Source of the DNA: Clostridium lacusfryxellense
GTDB lineage: Bacteria; Bacillota; Clostridia; Clostridiales; Clostridiaceae
Reading direction: 5' to 3'
DNA: 64,000 bases
NCBI RefSeq assembly: GCF_018861735.1
Contig: NZ_JAHLEB010000012.1
Coordinates: 1 to 64,000, forward strand
In this document: positions 36,183-46,427 of the stretch, in pieces
Numbering within the stretch: position 1 is the first letter of the stretch
How the letters are laid out: the number at the start of each line of letters is the position of its first letter
The notes under the pieces: model-generated
Told to the model about the DNA's origin: nothing
The model's database searches: none
Seen by the model: only the letters and a program-made list of their open reading frames with translations
Position numbers and translations under genes: made by a program

Positions 36183-37388
36183 ATGAGTATAATATCCAAG
36201 ATAAATGTAGTTTCTAGAGAACTTCAGATAGTAATAAATAGTTCTGGGATTATAACTGAAATTACATCTAATTGTTATGATATATTAGGTTATACTGATG
36301 TCGAAATGATTGATACTAACATCTCTAAGTATTCAAAGTATACTTTTGATAAATCAGTTGAAACAAAAAATTTTAGCGATGAAATATCACGGAAAGACGG
36401 TATAACGCTCTTTTTTGCTATATCATCCACTACTTTAATAGATAATGAAAATAAAACCTCTCATATTCACCTTTCACTTATCGACATTAGTAAATATAAA
36501 GAATTTAAAGACCGAGAAGAAATGATGTTTAGGATGTTTGAACGTGCTAAAGATATTATCTGTAGCTTTGAAATTATACCCGAACCAAAATTCACATATT
36601 TAAGTCATTCTGTGGAAAGTATTTTAGGTTATACTGTCGAAGAATATTTAGAAAATCCAATGTTGGTTTTTGAAATAGCACATCCAGATGATTATCAAAT
36701 ACAACTATCAAAAACAAATGCTAAAACAGACTTTTCAAAGTTGTTCCAAGTAAGACTTAGACATAAGAAAGGTCATTACTTATGGGTAGAAGATTACATA
36801 ATACCTACTTATAACAACAATGGACAACTTGTTGCAATTGAATCAATCACCAGAAATATTCAAGAAAAAAAAGAATTAGAACAAAGACTTGAAAAATTAG
36901 GATATCATGATAATTTAACTGGATTATTCAGCAAAAATTATTTATTAAAAGAAATGGATATGTTGAATAACAAGATACATGTTCCAATCGCAATACTTGT
37001 ATGTGATTTAGATAAATTGAAATATATCAATGACTCCTTAGGTCATTCAACCGGTGACATCCTTATAAAAAATACGGCAAAACTCCTATTATCAACATTT
37101 AATAGTAATCACATAGTTGTAAGGACCGGTGGAGACGAATTTGTTGTTATTATGATGGACATATCTTGTCATGAAGCTAATGGCCTTTATGCTGAGTTTC
37201 AATTAGCAATAAAACTTCATAATGATAGTAATAAGGATATGCCTATACATATATCTATTGGACGTGCTTATTCAGAAACATCACTTAATGTTATGCAACA
37301 TACTTTAGATATTGCAGACAGTAATATGTATAAAAATAAAAGACAAAAAAATCTATATAAAAATCAGTCAGAAGGGAATATAAAATGA
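36183..37388 (+). CDS. PAS-PAS-GGDEF diguanylate cyclase, copy 1
   Basis: A 401-residue soluble protein: PAS 1 (about 12-110; ITSNCYDILGYTDVEM), PAS 2 with PAC (about 120-240; YLSHSVESILGYTVEEY, RHKKGHYLWVEDYI) and GGDEF (about 240-395) with an intact RTGGDEFVVIMMD site. No RxxD inhibitory site precedes it (NSNHIVVRTGGDEF), so product inhibition is not expected. No haem or flavin motif identifies the signal. The ATG at 36183 is chosen for its GGAGG, 8 bases upstream; an ATG at 36168 would overlap that RBS. Confidence 0.92.
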   Translation: MSIISKINVVSRELQIVINSSGIITEITSNCYDILGYTDVEMIDTNISKYSKYTFDKSVETKNFSDEISRKDGITLFFAISSTTLIDNENKTSHIHLSLIDISKYKEFKDREEMMFRMFERAKDIICSFEIIPEPKFTYLSHSVESILGYTVEEYLENPMLVFEIAHPDDYQIQLSKTNAKTDFSKLFQVRLRHKKGHYLWVEDYIIPTYNNNGQLVAIESITRNIQEKKELEQRLEKLGYHDNLTGLFSKNYLLKEMDMLNNKIHVPIAILVCDLDKLKYINDSLGHSTGDILIKNTAKLLLSTFNSNHIVVRTGGDEFVVIMMDISCHEANGLYAEFQLAIKLHNDSNKDMPIHISIGRAYSETSLNVMQHTLDIADSNMYKNKRQKNLYKNQSEGNIK

Positions 37389-38587
37389 GTCTAATACCTA
37401 ATAGAACTATATTTTCTAGAGAACTTCAGATAGTAATAGATAGTTGTGGAATGATAACTGAAATTACATCTAATTGTTATGATATATTAGGTTATACTGA
37501 TGTAGAAATGCTAGATACCAACATTTGTAAGTATTTAAAGTATACTTTTGATGACTTGGTTCATATCGAAAGTACTAATGCTGAAATATTAAGTAAAGAC
37601 GGTATAAAAATCTTTTTTGATATATCATCTAACCATATAAGAAATAATGATAATAAACATTATCTTGTTCACCTTTCACTTATTGATATTAGCAAATATA
37701 AAGAATCTAAAAACCGAGAAGAAATGTTGTTTAGGATGTTTTCACATGCTAAAGATCTTATCTGTAGATTAGAATTAATACCTGAAGTAAAATTCACATA
37801 TTTAAGTCCTTCTGTAGAAGATATTCTAGGCTATAGCTTAGAAGAATACAAGAAAAACCCTATGTTACCCTTTGAAATAATACATCCAGATGATCGCGAA
37901 ATACAATTATCAAAGGTAGATAGGAAAACAGACTTTTCAAAACTGTTTCAAGCAAGATTTAGACATAAGAAGGGTCATTATTTATGGCTTGAGGATTATA
38001 TCATACCCTATTATAACAAAGAAGGACAACTTGTTGCAGTCGAAACAATTACAAGAAATATCCAAGAAAAAAAAGAATTAGAAATACGCCTTGAGAAATT
38101 AGGGTATCATGATAATTTAACTGCATTATTCAATAAAAATTATATGTTAAAGGAAATAGATTTGCTAAATAATAAGATAAATGTACCAGTTGGCATACTT
38201 GCTTGTGATTTAGATAAATTGAAATATATTAATGACTCCTTAGGTCATTCAAAAGGTGATATCCTTATAAAAAATACGGCAAAACTTCTATTATCAACAT
38301 TTAATAGTAATCACATAGTTGTAAGGGCCGGTGGAGACGAATTTGTTGTTATTATGATGGACATATCTTGTCATGAAGCTAATGGCCTTTGTTCTGAGTT
38401 TCAAGTAGCAATAAACCATCATAATGATGGTAATAGAGATATGCCTATACATATATCTATGGGACGTGCTTATTCAGAAACATCACTTAATGTTATGCAA
38501 CATACTTTAGATATTGCTGACAGTAATATGTATAAAAACAAAAGACAAAAAAAGCATGTGCAATATCTTATGGGTCAAGCGAATTAA
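37385..38587 (+). CDS. PAS-PAS-GGDEF diguanylate cyclase, copy 2
   Basis: A 400-residue paralogue of the preceding protein with the same domains, starting at an ATGA overlap, so the two are translationally coupled. GGDEF site is RAGGDEFVVIMMD. PAS regions are diverged while the last third of the gene is almost identical at DNA level. The pair may heterodimerise (inference). Confidence 0.92.
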   Translation: MSLIPNRTIFSRELQIVIDSCGMITEITSNCYDILGYTDVEMLDTNICKYLKYTFDDLVHIESTNAEILSKDGIKIFFDISSNHIRNNDNKHYLVHLSLIDISKYKESKNREEMLFRMFSHAKDLICRLELIPEVKFTYLSPSVEDILGYSLEEYKKNPMLPFEIIHPDDREIQLSKVDRKTDFSKLFQARFRHKKGHYLWLEDYIIPYYNKEGQLVAVETITRNIQEKKELEIRLEKLGYHDNLTALFNKNYMLKEIDLLNNKINVPVGILACDLDKLKYINDSLGHSKGDILIKNTAKLLLSTFNSNHIVVRAGGDEFVVIMMDISCHEANGLCSEFQVAINHHNDGNRDMPIHISMGRAYSETSLNVMQHTLDIADSNMYKNKRQKKHVQYLMGQAN

Positions 38588-38657
38588 TTCCCCCAGTTGT
38601 AAGTTGGGATAATATCATGATAATTGCTATAATCGTAAAACTTATCATTCTCAGAAT

Positions 38658-38706
38658 AAAAAATGAAGGTATGCAGGTGATTATTCCCGCATTCCTTCAT
38701 TTTTTT
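38658..38706 (+). terminator. Terminator between PAS-GGDEF genes and glmS
   Basis: AAAAATGAAGG (about 38659-38669) pairs with CCTTCATTTTT (38694-38704), with an inner ATGC/GCAT and GG/CC, followed by T. A-rich bases on the other side allow use by glmS too. Confidence 0.85.
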
Positions 38707-38728
38707 GTATTTATTCATACTTTATTAT

Positions 38729-40555
38729 TTATTCAACTGTTACCGATTTTGCAAGATTTCTTGGCTTATCAACGTCGCAGCCCTTTTGAATTGCCATGTA
38801 ATAAGCTAATAATTGTAGTGGAATTACTGATATTACTGGTGCTAGTATATCAATTACCTTCGGTATATAAGTTACTGAATGAACTGATTTTTCTATTTCA
38901 GTATGACCTACTGGTGCAAAAGCAAATACTTTTGCTCCTCTAGTTGCTAGTTCCTTTATATTGCTTACCATCTTGCCAAACAGCTCTTCTTGAGTAGCCA
39001 TTGCTATAACTATGGTACCTTCTTCCATAAGTGCTATGGCGCCATGTTTAAGCTCTCCTGCGGCATATGCATCTGAATGGATATATGATACTTCTTTAAG
39101 TTTTAATGAACCCTCCAGTGCAACTGCATAATCAAGTCCACGTCCTATGAAGAACATATCTTTGTGCATATAAGTTTTAGCTGTAAATCTCTGAAGCGTT
39201 TCTTTGTCTTTTAACATTTCTTCAGCTTTTTCTGGAAGCTCTAACATTGCTGCTTTTATTTCTTCAATTTCATCCATACTCATAGTTTCTTTGTTCTGAG
39301 CAAAGAATAGAGCGATTATATACATTGCTATAAGCTGAGTTGCATAAGCCTTAGTAGATGCTACTGCTATTTCTGGTCCTGCCCATGTGTATAGTACATC
39401 ATCTGCTTCTCTAGAAGCTGCGCTACCTACAACATTAGTTACAGCTATAACTCTTGCACCCTTTTGTTTTGCAAGTCTTAAAGCGGACATTGTGTCTGCA
39501 GTTTCTCCTGATTGACTAATAACTATCATTAGTGTATTTTTATCAATTATTGGATCTCTATATTTAAACTCAGAAGCTATATCTAATTCTACTGGTATTC
39601 TTGCAAGTTTTTCTATAACGTATTTACCTACAGCCCCTGCATGGTATGCAGTTCCACAAGCAACAATATATATTTTATTTAAATTTTTAATTTGCTCTGT
39701 AGTTATATTTATATCATCAAGAGTTATAGGCTTTCCTAATACTATTCTTGAAGTCATTGTATCTCTGATTGCTTTTGGTTGTTCATGTATTTCTTTTATC
39801 ATGAAGTGCTCGTATCCGCCTTTTTCAGCTGCAGCTGCATCCCAAGTTACATGAAAAACTTCTTTATTTATAGTTTCGCCTTCAATATCAATAAGTTTTA
39901 TACCATCATTTGATATAACAACAAATTCATTATCTTCTAATAGATATATTTCTCTTGTATGATTCAATACTGCTGGTATATCTGATGCTACATAAAATTC
40001 ATTATCTCCAAGTCCTACTATTAATGGACTATCTTTTCTTACTGCTACTAATTTATCTGGTTCATCGCTACATAATACCGCTATAGCATAACTACCTTCC
40101 ATTTTAGTAGTGGCCTTCATTACCGCATCAACTATATCACCTTTGTAATAGTAATCTACAAGGTGTGGTATAACTTCAGTATCAGTTTCAGATACGAATT
40201 TATATCCTTTTTCAATTAACCATTCTCTTAAATGAATATAATTTTCTATAATCCCATTATGAACTACACTAATAGTTTCTTTTTCATTAGTATGTGGGTG
40301 AGAATTTTCATCTGATGGTTTACCATGAGTAGCCCATCTTGTATGTCCTATCCCAACATGTCCTTTAAGTGGTCCTTCTAATAACTCAGCTTCTAAATTT
40401 GCAAGTCTTCCCTTGCATTTAGTAACACTTAACACTCCATTATCTATAACTGCGATTCCTGCTGAATCGTATCCTCTATATTCCAATTTTCTAAGACCCT
40501 CCACTAATATTGGTTGAGCCTCTTTATTTCCAAAATATCCAACTATTCCGCACAT
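38729..40555 (-). CDS. glmS: Glutamine-fructose-6-phosphate aminotransferase GlmS
   Basis: A 608-residue enzyme making glucosamine-6-phosphate from fructose-6-phosphate and glutamine, the first step toward UDP-GlcNAc. The N-terminal glutaminase uses Cys2 (MCGIVGYFG), which fixes the start at 40555 with GAGAGGAAG upstream rather than the longer frame to 40615. Two SIS sugar-isomerase domains follow (SQSGETADT; DKPRNLAKSVTVE at the end). Expression is controlled by the glmS ribozyme. Confidence 0.97.
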   Translation of the reverse strand: MCGIVGYFGNKEAQPILVEGLRKLEYRGYDSAGIAVIDNGVLSVTKCKGRLANLEAELLEGPLKGHVGIGHTRWATHGKPSDENSHPHTNEKETISVVHNGIIENYIHLREWLIEKGYKFVSETDTEVIPHLVDYYYKGDIVDAVMKATTKMEGSYAIAVLCSDEPDKLVAVRKDSPLIVGLGDNEFYVASDIPAVLNHTREIYLLEDNEFVVISNDGIKLIDIEGETINKEVFHVTWDAAAAEKGGYEHFMIKEIHEQPKAIRDTMTSRIVLGKPITLDDINITTEQIKNLNKIYIVACGTAYHAGAVGKYVIEKLARIPVELDIASEFKYRDPIIDKNTLMIVISQSGETADTMSALRLAKQKGARVIAVTNVVGSAASREADDVLYTWAGPEIAVASTKAYATQLIAMYIIALFFAQNKETMSMDEIEEIKAAMLELPEKAEEMLKDKETLQRFTAKTYMHKDMFFIGRGLDYAVALEGSLKLKEVSYIHSDAYAAGELKHGAIALMEEGTIVIAMATQEELFGKMVSNIKELATRGAKVFAFAPVGHTEIEKSVHSVTYIPKVIDILAPVISVIPLQLLAYYMAIQKGCDVDKPRNLAKSVTVE

Positions 40556-40723
40556 ATTCATCTTCCTCTCTAATTTAATATTGCACAGCAAACACAGTAT
40601 ATACTTCTCACCCATTTTTTCTAAATTAAAATAGTATTGGAAATACTCATATAATTTTTTATATGAACTCCTTGCACTACATAATTATAATCATGAATGT
40701 AAATATACTAATTCACCAGGCAC

Positions 40724-40739
40724 CCTATGGTGCCATAAT
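40724..40739 (-). promoter_or_regulatory. Small hairpin between ribozyme and glmS
   Basis: GGCACC, four bases, GGTGCC form a compact hairpin just 3' of the ribozyme core. A second AT hairpin lies at about 40648-40665. These fill the unusually long (about 190-base) gap between ribozyme and start codon. Confidence 0.4.
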
Positions 40740-40744
40740 ATTTT

Positions 40745-40915
40745 TAAAGGTTTTAACACCAGATTGAAATTGTTACGAAAATCACTTCTCGCTTTTATCA
40801 ACCATTAACGGTAGTGCGCTACCGTGGGGCATCCGCCGAAGATTCGATACTCCCCATCCTCGTCAACTCATAATGTAACTATCAAGTTACATTTTAGTCC
40901 TGGCGCTTTTAATTC
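40745..40915 (-). ncRNA. glmS ribozyme (glucosamine-6-phosphate activated)
   Basis: Minus strand shows the cleavage site A/GCGCC (between 40907 and 40906), AGTTGACGAGG, a GGGGAGTATCGAA...TTCGGCGGATG-CCCC core and ACGGTAGCGCACTACCG. These are the conserved P1-P2.2-P3 pieces; a P4 arm follows. Glucosamine-6-phosphate triggers self-cleavage and mRNA decay, a feedback on glmS. Confidence 0.97.
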
Positions 40916-40967
40916 TTCAACCACTATCCTCCTTCTCTTGAATTATATAATAATCTATTCTTAAATA

Positions 40968-41008
40968 GAAAAACTGAAAACTTATGAACCTTTCCCATAA
41001 GCTTTCAG
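40968..41008 (-). terminator. Terminator after glmM
   Basis: CTGAAAACTTATG (40974-40986) with CATAAGCTTTCAG (40996-41008), one mismatch, then TTTTTCTATTT on the minus strand. It ends the cdaA-cdaR-FAD-glmM operon just before the glmS promoter region. Confidence 0.85.
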
Positions 41009-41078
41009 TCTATTATATTCATTTTATGGTACAAACGTCAATGTTTTTAACAATAAGTTTATAAAATTGTAACTTTAT

Positions 41079-42428
41079 TTACGCGTTTGCCTTTTGTTCA
41101 ATCATTTTAGCAAGAGAATGAGCCATTTCATCCAATTGACTTTGTACTTTACCTTCAAGCATTACTCTTACTAATGGTTCTGTTCCTGATGGCCTTATAA
41201 GCACTCTGCCACAACCATCCAATTTTTCTTCTATTTTTCTTATTTCTTCTACTATTTCACTATCAGTTTCATGTATATCTTTTTTACCTGTTGGTACTGT
41301 TGCATTAACTAATACCTGTGGAAGCTCTGTCATCATTGATGCAAGTTCTGATAGTGGTTTTCCAGTTTCTTTAATTACAGTTGCAAGTTGTAGTCCTGAA
41401 ACAAGTCCATCACCTGTAGTATTAAAGTCTAAGAAAATTACATGGCCTGATTGCTCTCCTCCAAGGCTATATCCTTCTTGTTGCATCTTCTCAAGCACAT
41501 ATCTATCTCCAACTTTAGTTTTTACAGTAATTATTTTCTCTTGCTTCATTGAGATATCAAGACCCAAATTACTCATAACTGTTACAACTACTGTGTCCTT
41601 AGTTAATTTGCCTATGCTTTTTAAATGTTTTGCACAAATGGCAATCATAAAGTCGCCGTTTATTAGATTTCCTTTTTCATCCACTGCTAAACACCTATCT
41701 GCATCACCGTCGAAAGCTAATCCTAAATCGCAATGATTCTCTTTAACAAATGCCATTAAATGCTCAGGATGAGTTGATCCACAATCTTTGTTTATATTAA
41801 TTCCATCTGGATCATTATTAATTACTAAAACTTCTGCGCCAAGAGCTCTTATAGCTTTTACTGAAGTGATATATGAAGCTCCATTTGCACAATCTAGAGC
41901 TATTTTAAGTCCTTTTAAGTCACCTTCAATAGTAGATTTGGCGAATTCCATATAATCCTCAACTGCATTATCGTTAACCGTTTTCTTACCTAAATCTCCT
42001 GCTATTGGAGATGGTACATCTTTAAAACCATTTTCTATAACTGCTTGAATCGTATCCTCTAATTCATCTGATAATTTGAATCCATTTTTATCAAAGAATT
42101 TTATTCCGTTATATTCTACCGGGTTATGAGAAGCTGAAATAACAATTCCTGCATCTGCTCCGTATTTTCTTGTTAAATATGCTACTGCAGGTGTTGGTAC
42201 TACACCAAGACATATAGCCTCCGCTCCTACAGATAAAATACCTGCAACCATTGCTGCTTCTAACATATCTCCTGAAACTCTTGTATCCATTCCTACTATA
42301 ATTTTAGGTTTATGCGCTCCATCGGTTAGTACAAAAGCCCCTGATCTTCCTAATTTATATGCAATTTCTCCTGTTAATTCTGTATTTGCTATACCACGTA
42401 CTCCATCTGTTCCAAACATTCTACTCAT
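41079..42428 (-). CDS. glmM: Phosphoglucosamine mutase GlmM
   Basis: A 449-residue enzyme converting glucosamine-6-phosphate to glucosamine-1-phosphate. The phosphoserine is Ser100 in [12 protein letters not shown], the metal loop is DGDADR, and the sugar-specificity loop is GGEQSGH. Fourth gene of the c-di-AMP synthase operon, a known arrangement in Firmicutes in which GlmM binds and restrains CdaA. Confidence 0.97.
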   Translation of the reverse strand: MSRMFGTDGVRGIANTELTGEIAYKLGRSGAFVLTDGAHKPKIIVGMDTRVSGDMLEAAMVAGILSVGAEAICLGVVPTPAVAYLTRKYGADAGIVISASHNPVEYNGIKFFDKNGFKLSDELEDTIQAVIENGFKDVPSPIAGDLGKKTVNDNAVEDYMEFAKSTIEGDLKGLKIALDCANGASYITSVKAIRALGAEVLVINNDPDGININKDCGSTHPEHLMAFVKENHCDLGLAFDGDADRCLAVDEKGNLINGDFMIAICAKHLKSIGKLTKDTVVVTVMSNLGLDISMKQEKIITVKTKVGDRYVLEKMQQEGYSLGGEQSGHVIFLDFNTTGDGLVSGLQLATVIKETGKPLSELASMMTELPQVLVNATVPTGKKDIHETDSEIVEEIRKIEEKLDGCGRVLIRPSGTEPLVRVMLEGKVQSQLDEMAHSLAKMIEQKANA

Positions 42429-42464
42429 ATTTTTCTACCTCTTTCATCTATATTTAATAAAAAT

Positions 42465-44081
42465 TTATTTTGCTGGTTTCCAGTTCTTCATTATGTTTTC
42501 TGCAATTTTTAACCCATCAACAGCTGCAGAAATTATTCCACCTGCATATCCAGCTCCTTCTCCTGCTGGAAATAGACCTTCTAATGATATACTCTGAAAA
42601 TTTTCATTTCTATCTATTCTTAAGGGTGCTGAAGTTCGTGTTTCAATACCAGTCATAACTGCATCTTCTCTTGCATATCCGTTTATTTTATGATCGAATT
42701 TAGGCAAAGCTTCTTTTATAGCATCAGTTATGTAGCTTGGCAAACACTTAGTAAGGTCAGCAAATTTATATCCAGGCGTATAACTTGGTTTTATACTTCC
42801 GAGTTCACTACTAACAGTACCACTTAAAAAATCACCAACTAATTGTACCGGTGCATTGTAGTTAGATCCACCTATTTGATAAGCTAGAGATTCATAATGC
42901 CTTTGAAACTCAATGCCTGCTAATGGACTATCCGATGCGAAATCTTTAGGCCCTACTGATACAACAATAGCTGAGTTTGCATTGTTTTTATCTCTCTTAT
43001 ATTCACTCATACCATTTATCGCAATACGCCCTTGCTCGGACGCTGCCCCTACAACCTCACCACCTGGGCACATACAAAAACTATATACTGCTCTACCAGA
43101 TTTTTCACTAGTATATGTAAGTTTGTAATCCGCCCCTTTTAACATTGGATGGTTAGCATATTTTCCATACTGATTTTCATTTATCATACTCTGAGGATGT
43201 TCTATTCGAACTCCCATTGCAAAAGGTTTACTAGACATAAACACGCCTTTTTTATATAACATTTCATAGGTATCGCGAGAACTATGTCCGATTGCCAATA
43301 TTAAATTATCACAAGCTAGCTTTTCTCCATTTACAATTACGCTTTTAATTTTTTTATCTTTAATTGTAATGTCTTCAAGTTTACTATTAAATCTTACTTC
43401 TCCACCTAATTTAATAATAGTCTCTCTAATATTTTTTACAACTTCTTTTAACACATCTGTTCCTATGTGAGGTTTCCCTGCATACACTATTTCACCAGGT
43501 GCACCAGCTTTTACGAATTCCTCTAGAATAAAATCACATCTAGTGGTGTCCTTTATTCTTGTAGTTAGTTTTCCGTCTGAAAAGGTTCCTGCTCCTCCTT
43601 CACCAAATTGCACATTAGATTCAGTATTAAGAACAGCTCTAGTCCAAAATTTATTTATGCTTTTTGTTCTATTCTCAACTTGCTCTCCTCTTTCAATAAT
43701 AAGAGGATTATAACCCTTCTGCGCCATAAGAAGGCCAGCAAACATACCTGCTGGTCCCATTCCTACTATTATGGGTCTACTTTCCATTTTCCGCGTTCCA
43801 AATTCAAACTGGGCATCATACTTAACTTCTTCAAGTTTAACATCTTTACTATTTGCTTTTTCTACTACTTTTTCTTCATTATCCATTCTAATGCTGGCGG
43901 CATAATTAAACTTAATATTATTTTTCTTCCTAGCATCAATGGATTCTTTAGCTATTCTAAAACTCTTTATTTCACTAAAATCAACTCTCATTATCTTTGC
44001 TGCCTTTATTTTTACAGCATCTATATTATCTGGATCACAGTCATTTATGTCTATTACTATATTATTCACCCTAATTGCCAT
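42465..44081 (-). CDS. FAD-dependent dehydrogenase of unknown substrate (COG2509-like)
   Basis: A 538-residue flavoprotein. After an N-terminal domain of about 95 residues come a dinucleotide-binding motif (IIVGMGPAGMFAGL, about 101-114), the GEGGAGTFSDGKLTTR signature and a C-terminal FAD motif (GLFPAGEGAGYAGGI). The family is common in clostridia but has no proven reaction. It overlaps cdaR by 11 bases and precedes glmM by 36, so it is tightly bound into the c-di-AMP/GlcNAc operon. Confidence 0.85.
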   Translation of the reverse strand: MAIRVNNIVIDINDCDPDNIDAVKIKAAKIMRVDFSEIKSFRIAKESIDARKKNNIKFNYAASIRMDNEEKVVEKANSKDVKLEEVKYDAQFEFGTRKMESRPIIVGMGPAGMFAGLLMAQKGYNPLIIERGEQVENRTKSINKFWTRAVLNTESNVQFGEGGAGTFSDGKLTTRIKDTTRCDFILEEFVKAGAPGEIVYAGKPHIGTDVLKEVVKNIRETIIKLGGEVRFNSKLEDITIKDKKIKSVIVNGEKLACDNLILAIGHSSRDTYEMLYKKGVFMSSKPFAMGVRIEHPQSMINENQYGKYANHPMLKGADYKLTYTSEKSGRAVYSFCMCPGGEVVGAASEQGRIAINGMSEYKRDKNNANSAIVVSVGPKDFASDSPLAGIEFQRHYESLAYQIGGSNYNAPVQLVGDFLSGTVSSELGSIKPSYTPGYKFADLTKCLPSYITDAIKEALPKFDHKINGYAREDAVMTGIETRTSAPLRIDRNENFQSISLEGLFPAGEGAGYAGGIISAAVDGLKIAENIMKNWKPAK

Positions 44082-45372
44082 TGTTTGCCGGTACCTCCGT
44101 TAGTTTTTTCGTAATAGTTACTAATATTTTATCCGAGTCTTGTGATACTAAACTTATACCATCTGGAACGGACACTTTCACCGAAACAGTGTGCTCACCC
44201 TCCACCAGATTAGTTAAATCTAGCTGGGCGGCGATTTTACTTGGATCCATAGAATCTATAACCGACTGAGTACCTGAAAGCACTAGCAAGTCCTTATTCT
44301 TCCCAATCTTTGCTTCATACAAGTCATTTAAATTAACATATTTAACGTCTTGACTTATACTCTTTTGCACTTGCTTATTTGCTGCAACATCCGCCGCTTC
44401 TTTCTCTATCTGAGCTGCATCTTTTACCACTACCTTGTCTAAATTAACTTCAATGTTAACATCATCGGTTCCACTAACTAAAGTTAATCCACTAGGTATT
44501 ATTACCTTTGTACTTATTGTAGTGCTCTTATCTATTTTACTTAAATCAATATTTTTCGTGTCTAAATTTTCTACCTTATCAAGGGCAGCAGCACTTCCAG
44601 TCAGATTAAATTGTTTTGGCGATACTTTTGTGCTTGCTAAAGTAAATGCCTCATTTAAAGTACCTATAGTTTTTACCGAGACTCCAACAGACTTTGTCTT
44701 ACTTACTGGAATCTTAACATCTATTTGAGCTGGGTCTACGACTACATTTTTCACTTCTTCCCCTGATTCATCAATGGGTTTAAGTTTATATGTTTTTGAA
44801 ACGTCCGATTCCATGCCTTTTATATTTTCTTCTACCACTAATTTCTTTACTAAATTTACAAACTTCGACCCTCCTGATACCGTAGCAGAAGTTTGTGATA
44901 ATACTGGAGCTGAAGCAAAAAATCCATTGCTAGGATCCCCAGTTATATTGGTAGTTATAGAAACTTTAGTTTTAACAAGTTCATCTAAATTGACTTTTAC
45001 AAAAAGAGTATCACCATTAACTACATTTATATTATCAGGACTTTTTTTAATTGTAATAGGGATATTTTGTTCCCCACTTTTAAGTGCGTATGCATCTAAA
45101 TCTGCCACTATAGAGAAATTTTCTGCTTTGGTGGCCAAAAGTACGCTATTATTAGCTCCTTTAATATTTAAATCTATTGTTAAATCCTGACCTGGGACTA
45201 AAACAAGGTTCGACCTAGTTAATGTATCAGTATTCAAAAGCTGTACAGGTATGCTTTTAATTTTATAGGAAGTCAATGGATTTTCAGTGCTTGTTATAAA
45301 AAGCCATAACACAAAGGCAGCTATTACACAGCAAGTTTTGATTATATATTGTTCTTTTCTGGCTTTATCCAT
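44071..45372 (-). CDS. cdaR: CdaA regulator CdaR (YbbR domains)
   Basis: A 433-residue protein with one N-terminal membrane helix (about 12-27) and an extracytoplasmic part made of about four YbbR repeats (for example IPVQLLNTDTL, SVGVSVKTIG). CdaR binds CdaA and modulates c-di-AMP synthesis. Its start overlaps cdaA by 31 bases, a sign of coupled translation. The length and repeat number fit the family. Confidence 0.93.
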   Translation of the reverse strand: MDKARKEQYIIKTCCVIAAFVLWLFITSTENPLTSYKIKSIPVQLLNTDTLTRSNLVLVPGQDLTIDLNIKGANNSVLLATKAENFSIVADLDAYALKSGEQNIPITIKKSPDNINVVNGDTLFVKVNLDELVKTKVSITTNITGDPSNGFFASAPVLSQTSATVSGGSKFVNLVKKLVVEENIKGMESDVSKTYKLKPIDESGEEVKNVVVDPAQIDVKIPVSKTKSVGVSVKTIGTLNEAFTLASTKVSPKQFNLTGSAAALDKVENLDTKNIDLSKIDKSTTISTKVIIPSGLTLVSGTDDVNIEVNLDKVVVKDAAQIEKEAADVAANKQVQKSISQDVKYVNLNDLYEAKIGKNKDLLVLSGTQSVIDSMDPSKIAAQLDLTNLVEGEHTVSVKVSVPDGISLVSQDSDKILVTITKKLTEVPANNGN

Positions 45373-46190
45373 GACTTTATTCTCTCCTTTAAAGTTATTT
45401 TTTTAATTTGTCTTCTCTTTATTATTTGGACAAGTATTTTCTTAAGCTTGTCTTTGTCATAGTTCCTTACAAGTCTCCCATTCATTGCAAGAGATATGTT
45501 CCCTGTTTCTTCCGATACTATAATTGTAAGAGCATCTGACATTTCTGTTATTCCTATTGCTGCTCTATGCCGTGTTCCTAGCTTTTTACTTATTACATCA
45601 TTATTAGTTAAAGGCAAAAAACATCCTGCTGCAATTATTCTATCATTTCTAATTACAGTAGCCCCATCATGAAGTGGAGTGTTAACAACAAATATGTTTT
45701 CGAGTAATGCTGAAGATATTACAGCATCCAATGTGGTCCCTGTTTTAATTATCTCTCCAATACCTGTCTTTTGCTCTATTACTATTAATGCACCGGTTCT
45801 GCTTTTTGCTAATATTTCAACAGAATTAACAATCTCCGTTATAACTTTCTCCATTATCTCTTCATCTTCAAATATATGTTTATCTGTAAAAGCTGTCCGC
45901 CCTATGTGCTCAAGTGCCCTTCTTATTTCCGGTTGAAAAATAATAACAATAGTCAAGACACCAATTGTAATTGTTTTATTTAAAATCCAATTTAAAATGG
46001 TTAAGTTGAGTAATTGGCTTATTGGAATAAGAACAAAAATAAAAATAATTCCTTTTAATAATTGTATAGCTCTTGTTTCTTTCATTAGCATATAACTTTT
46101 ATAGAATATATAAGCCACCACTAATATATCTAAAATTGAAAATGGACTTATATTTTTGATTGTGCTTATCATTAATTTAAATACTTCCAT
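45342..46190 (-). CDS. cdaA: Diadenylate cyclase CdaA
   Basis: A 282-residue membrane enzyme joining two ATP into c-di-AMP. Three N-terminal membrane helices precede the DAC domain with DGA (175-177) and RHR (207-209) catalytic motifs in PLHDGATVI and GTRHRAAIG. It heads the cdaA-cdaR-FAD-glmM operon. A c-di-AMP riboswitch lies 1.3 kb away on the other strand. Confidence 0.97.
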   Translation of the reverse strand: MEVFKLMISTIKNISPFSILDILVVAYIFYKSYMLMKETRAIQLLKGIIFIFVLIPISQLLNLTILNWILNKTITIGVLTIVIIFQPEIRRALEHIGRTAFTDKHIFEDEEIMEKVITEIVNSVEILAKSRTGALIVIEQKTGIGEIIKTGTTLDAVISSALLENIFVVNTPLHDGATVIRNDRIIAAGCFLPLTNNDVISKKLGTRHRAAIGITEMSDALTIIVSEETGNISLAMNGRLVRNYDKDKLKKILVQIIKRRQIKKITLKERIKSWIKPEKNNI

Positions 46191-46427
46191 AAAGCCTACA
46201 CCCCTCCATTGAAACTCCTATTTACAATTATACACCATGCTTTGCTTTATTAGTATATAATATAAGTTAATTTTATTATAACAATTAAGCTTATATACCA
46301 AAGTTATCCTATTAAATAATTTACTGCTTTAAATCCTGAAAATGTATAATTCTATAAATAAACTAGAATAATAAGTGTATTATGTTAATATATGAATACT
46401 AGAGAAATAATAAGGGAGTGAGTTCTT

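Noticed and set aside
40556-40615. N-terminal extension of GlmS by 20 residues
   Set aside because: The glutaminase needs Cys right after the initiator Met, which fixes the start at 40555.
43608-44114. Plus-strand frame of 168 codons inside the FAD protein gene
   Set aside because: Composition is Phe/Tyr/Ile-rich as expected for the complement of an AT-rich gene; there is no RBS or family resemblance.
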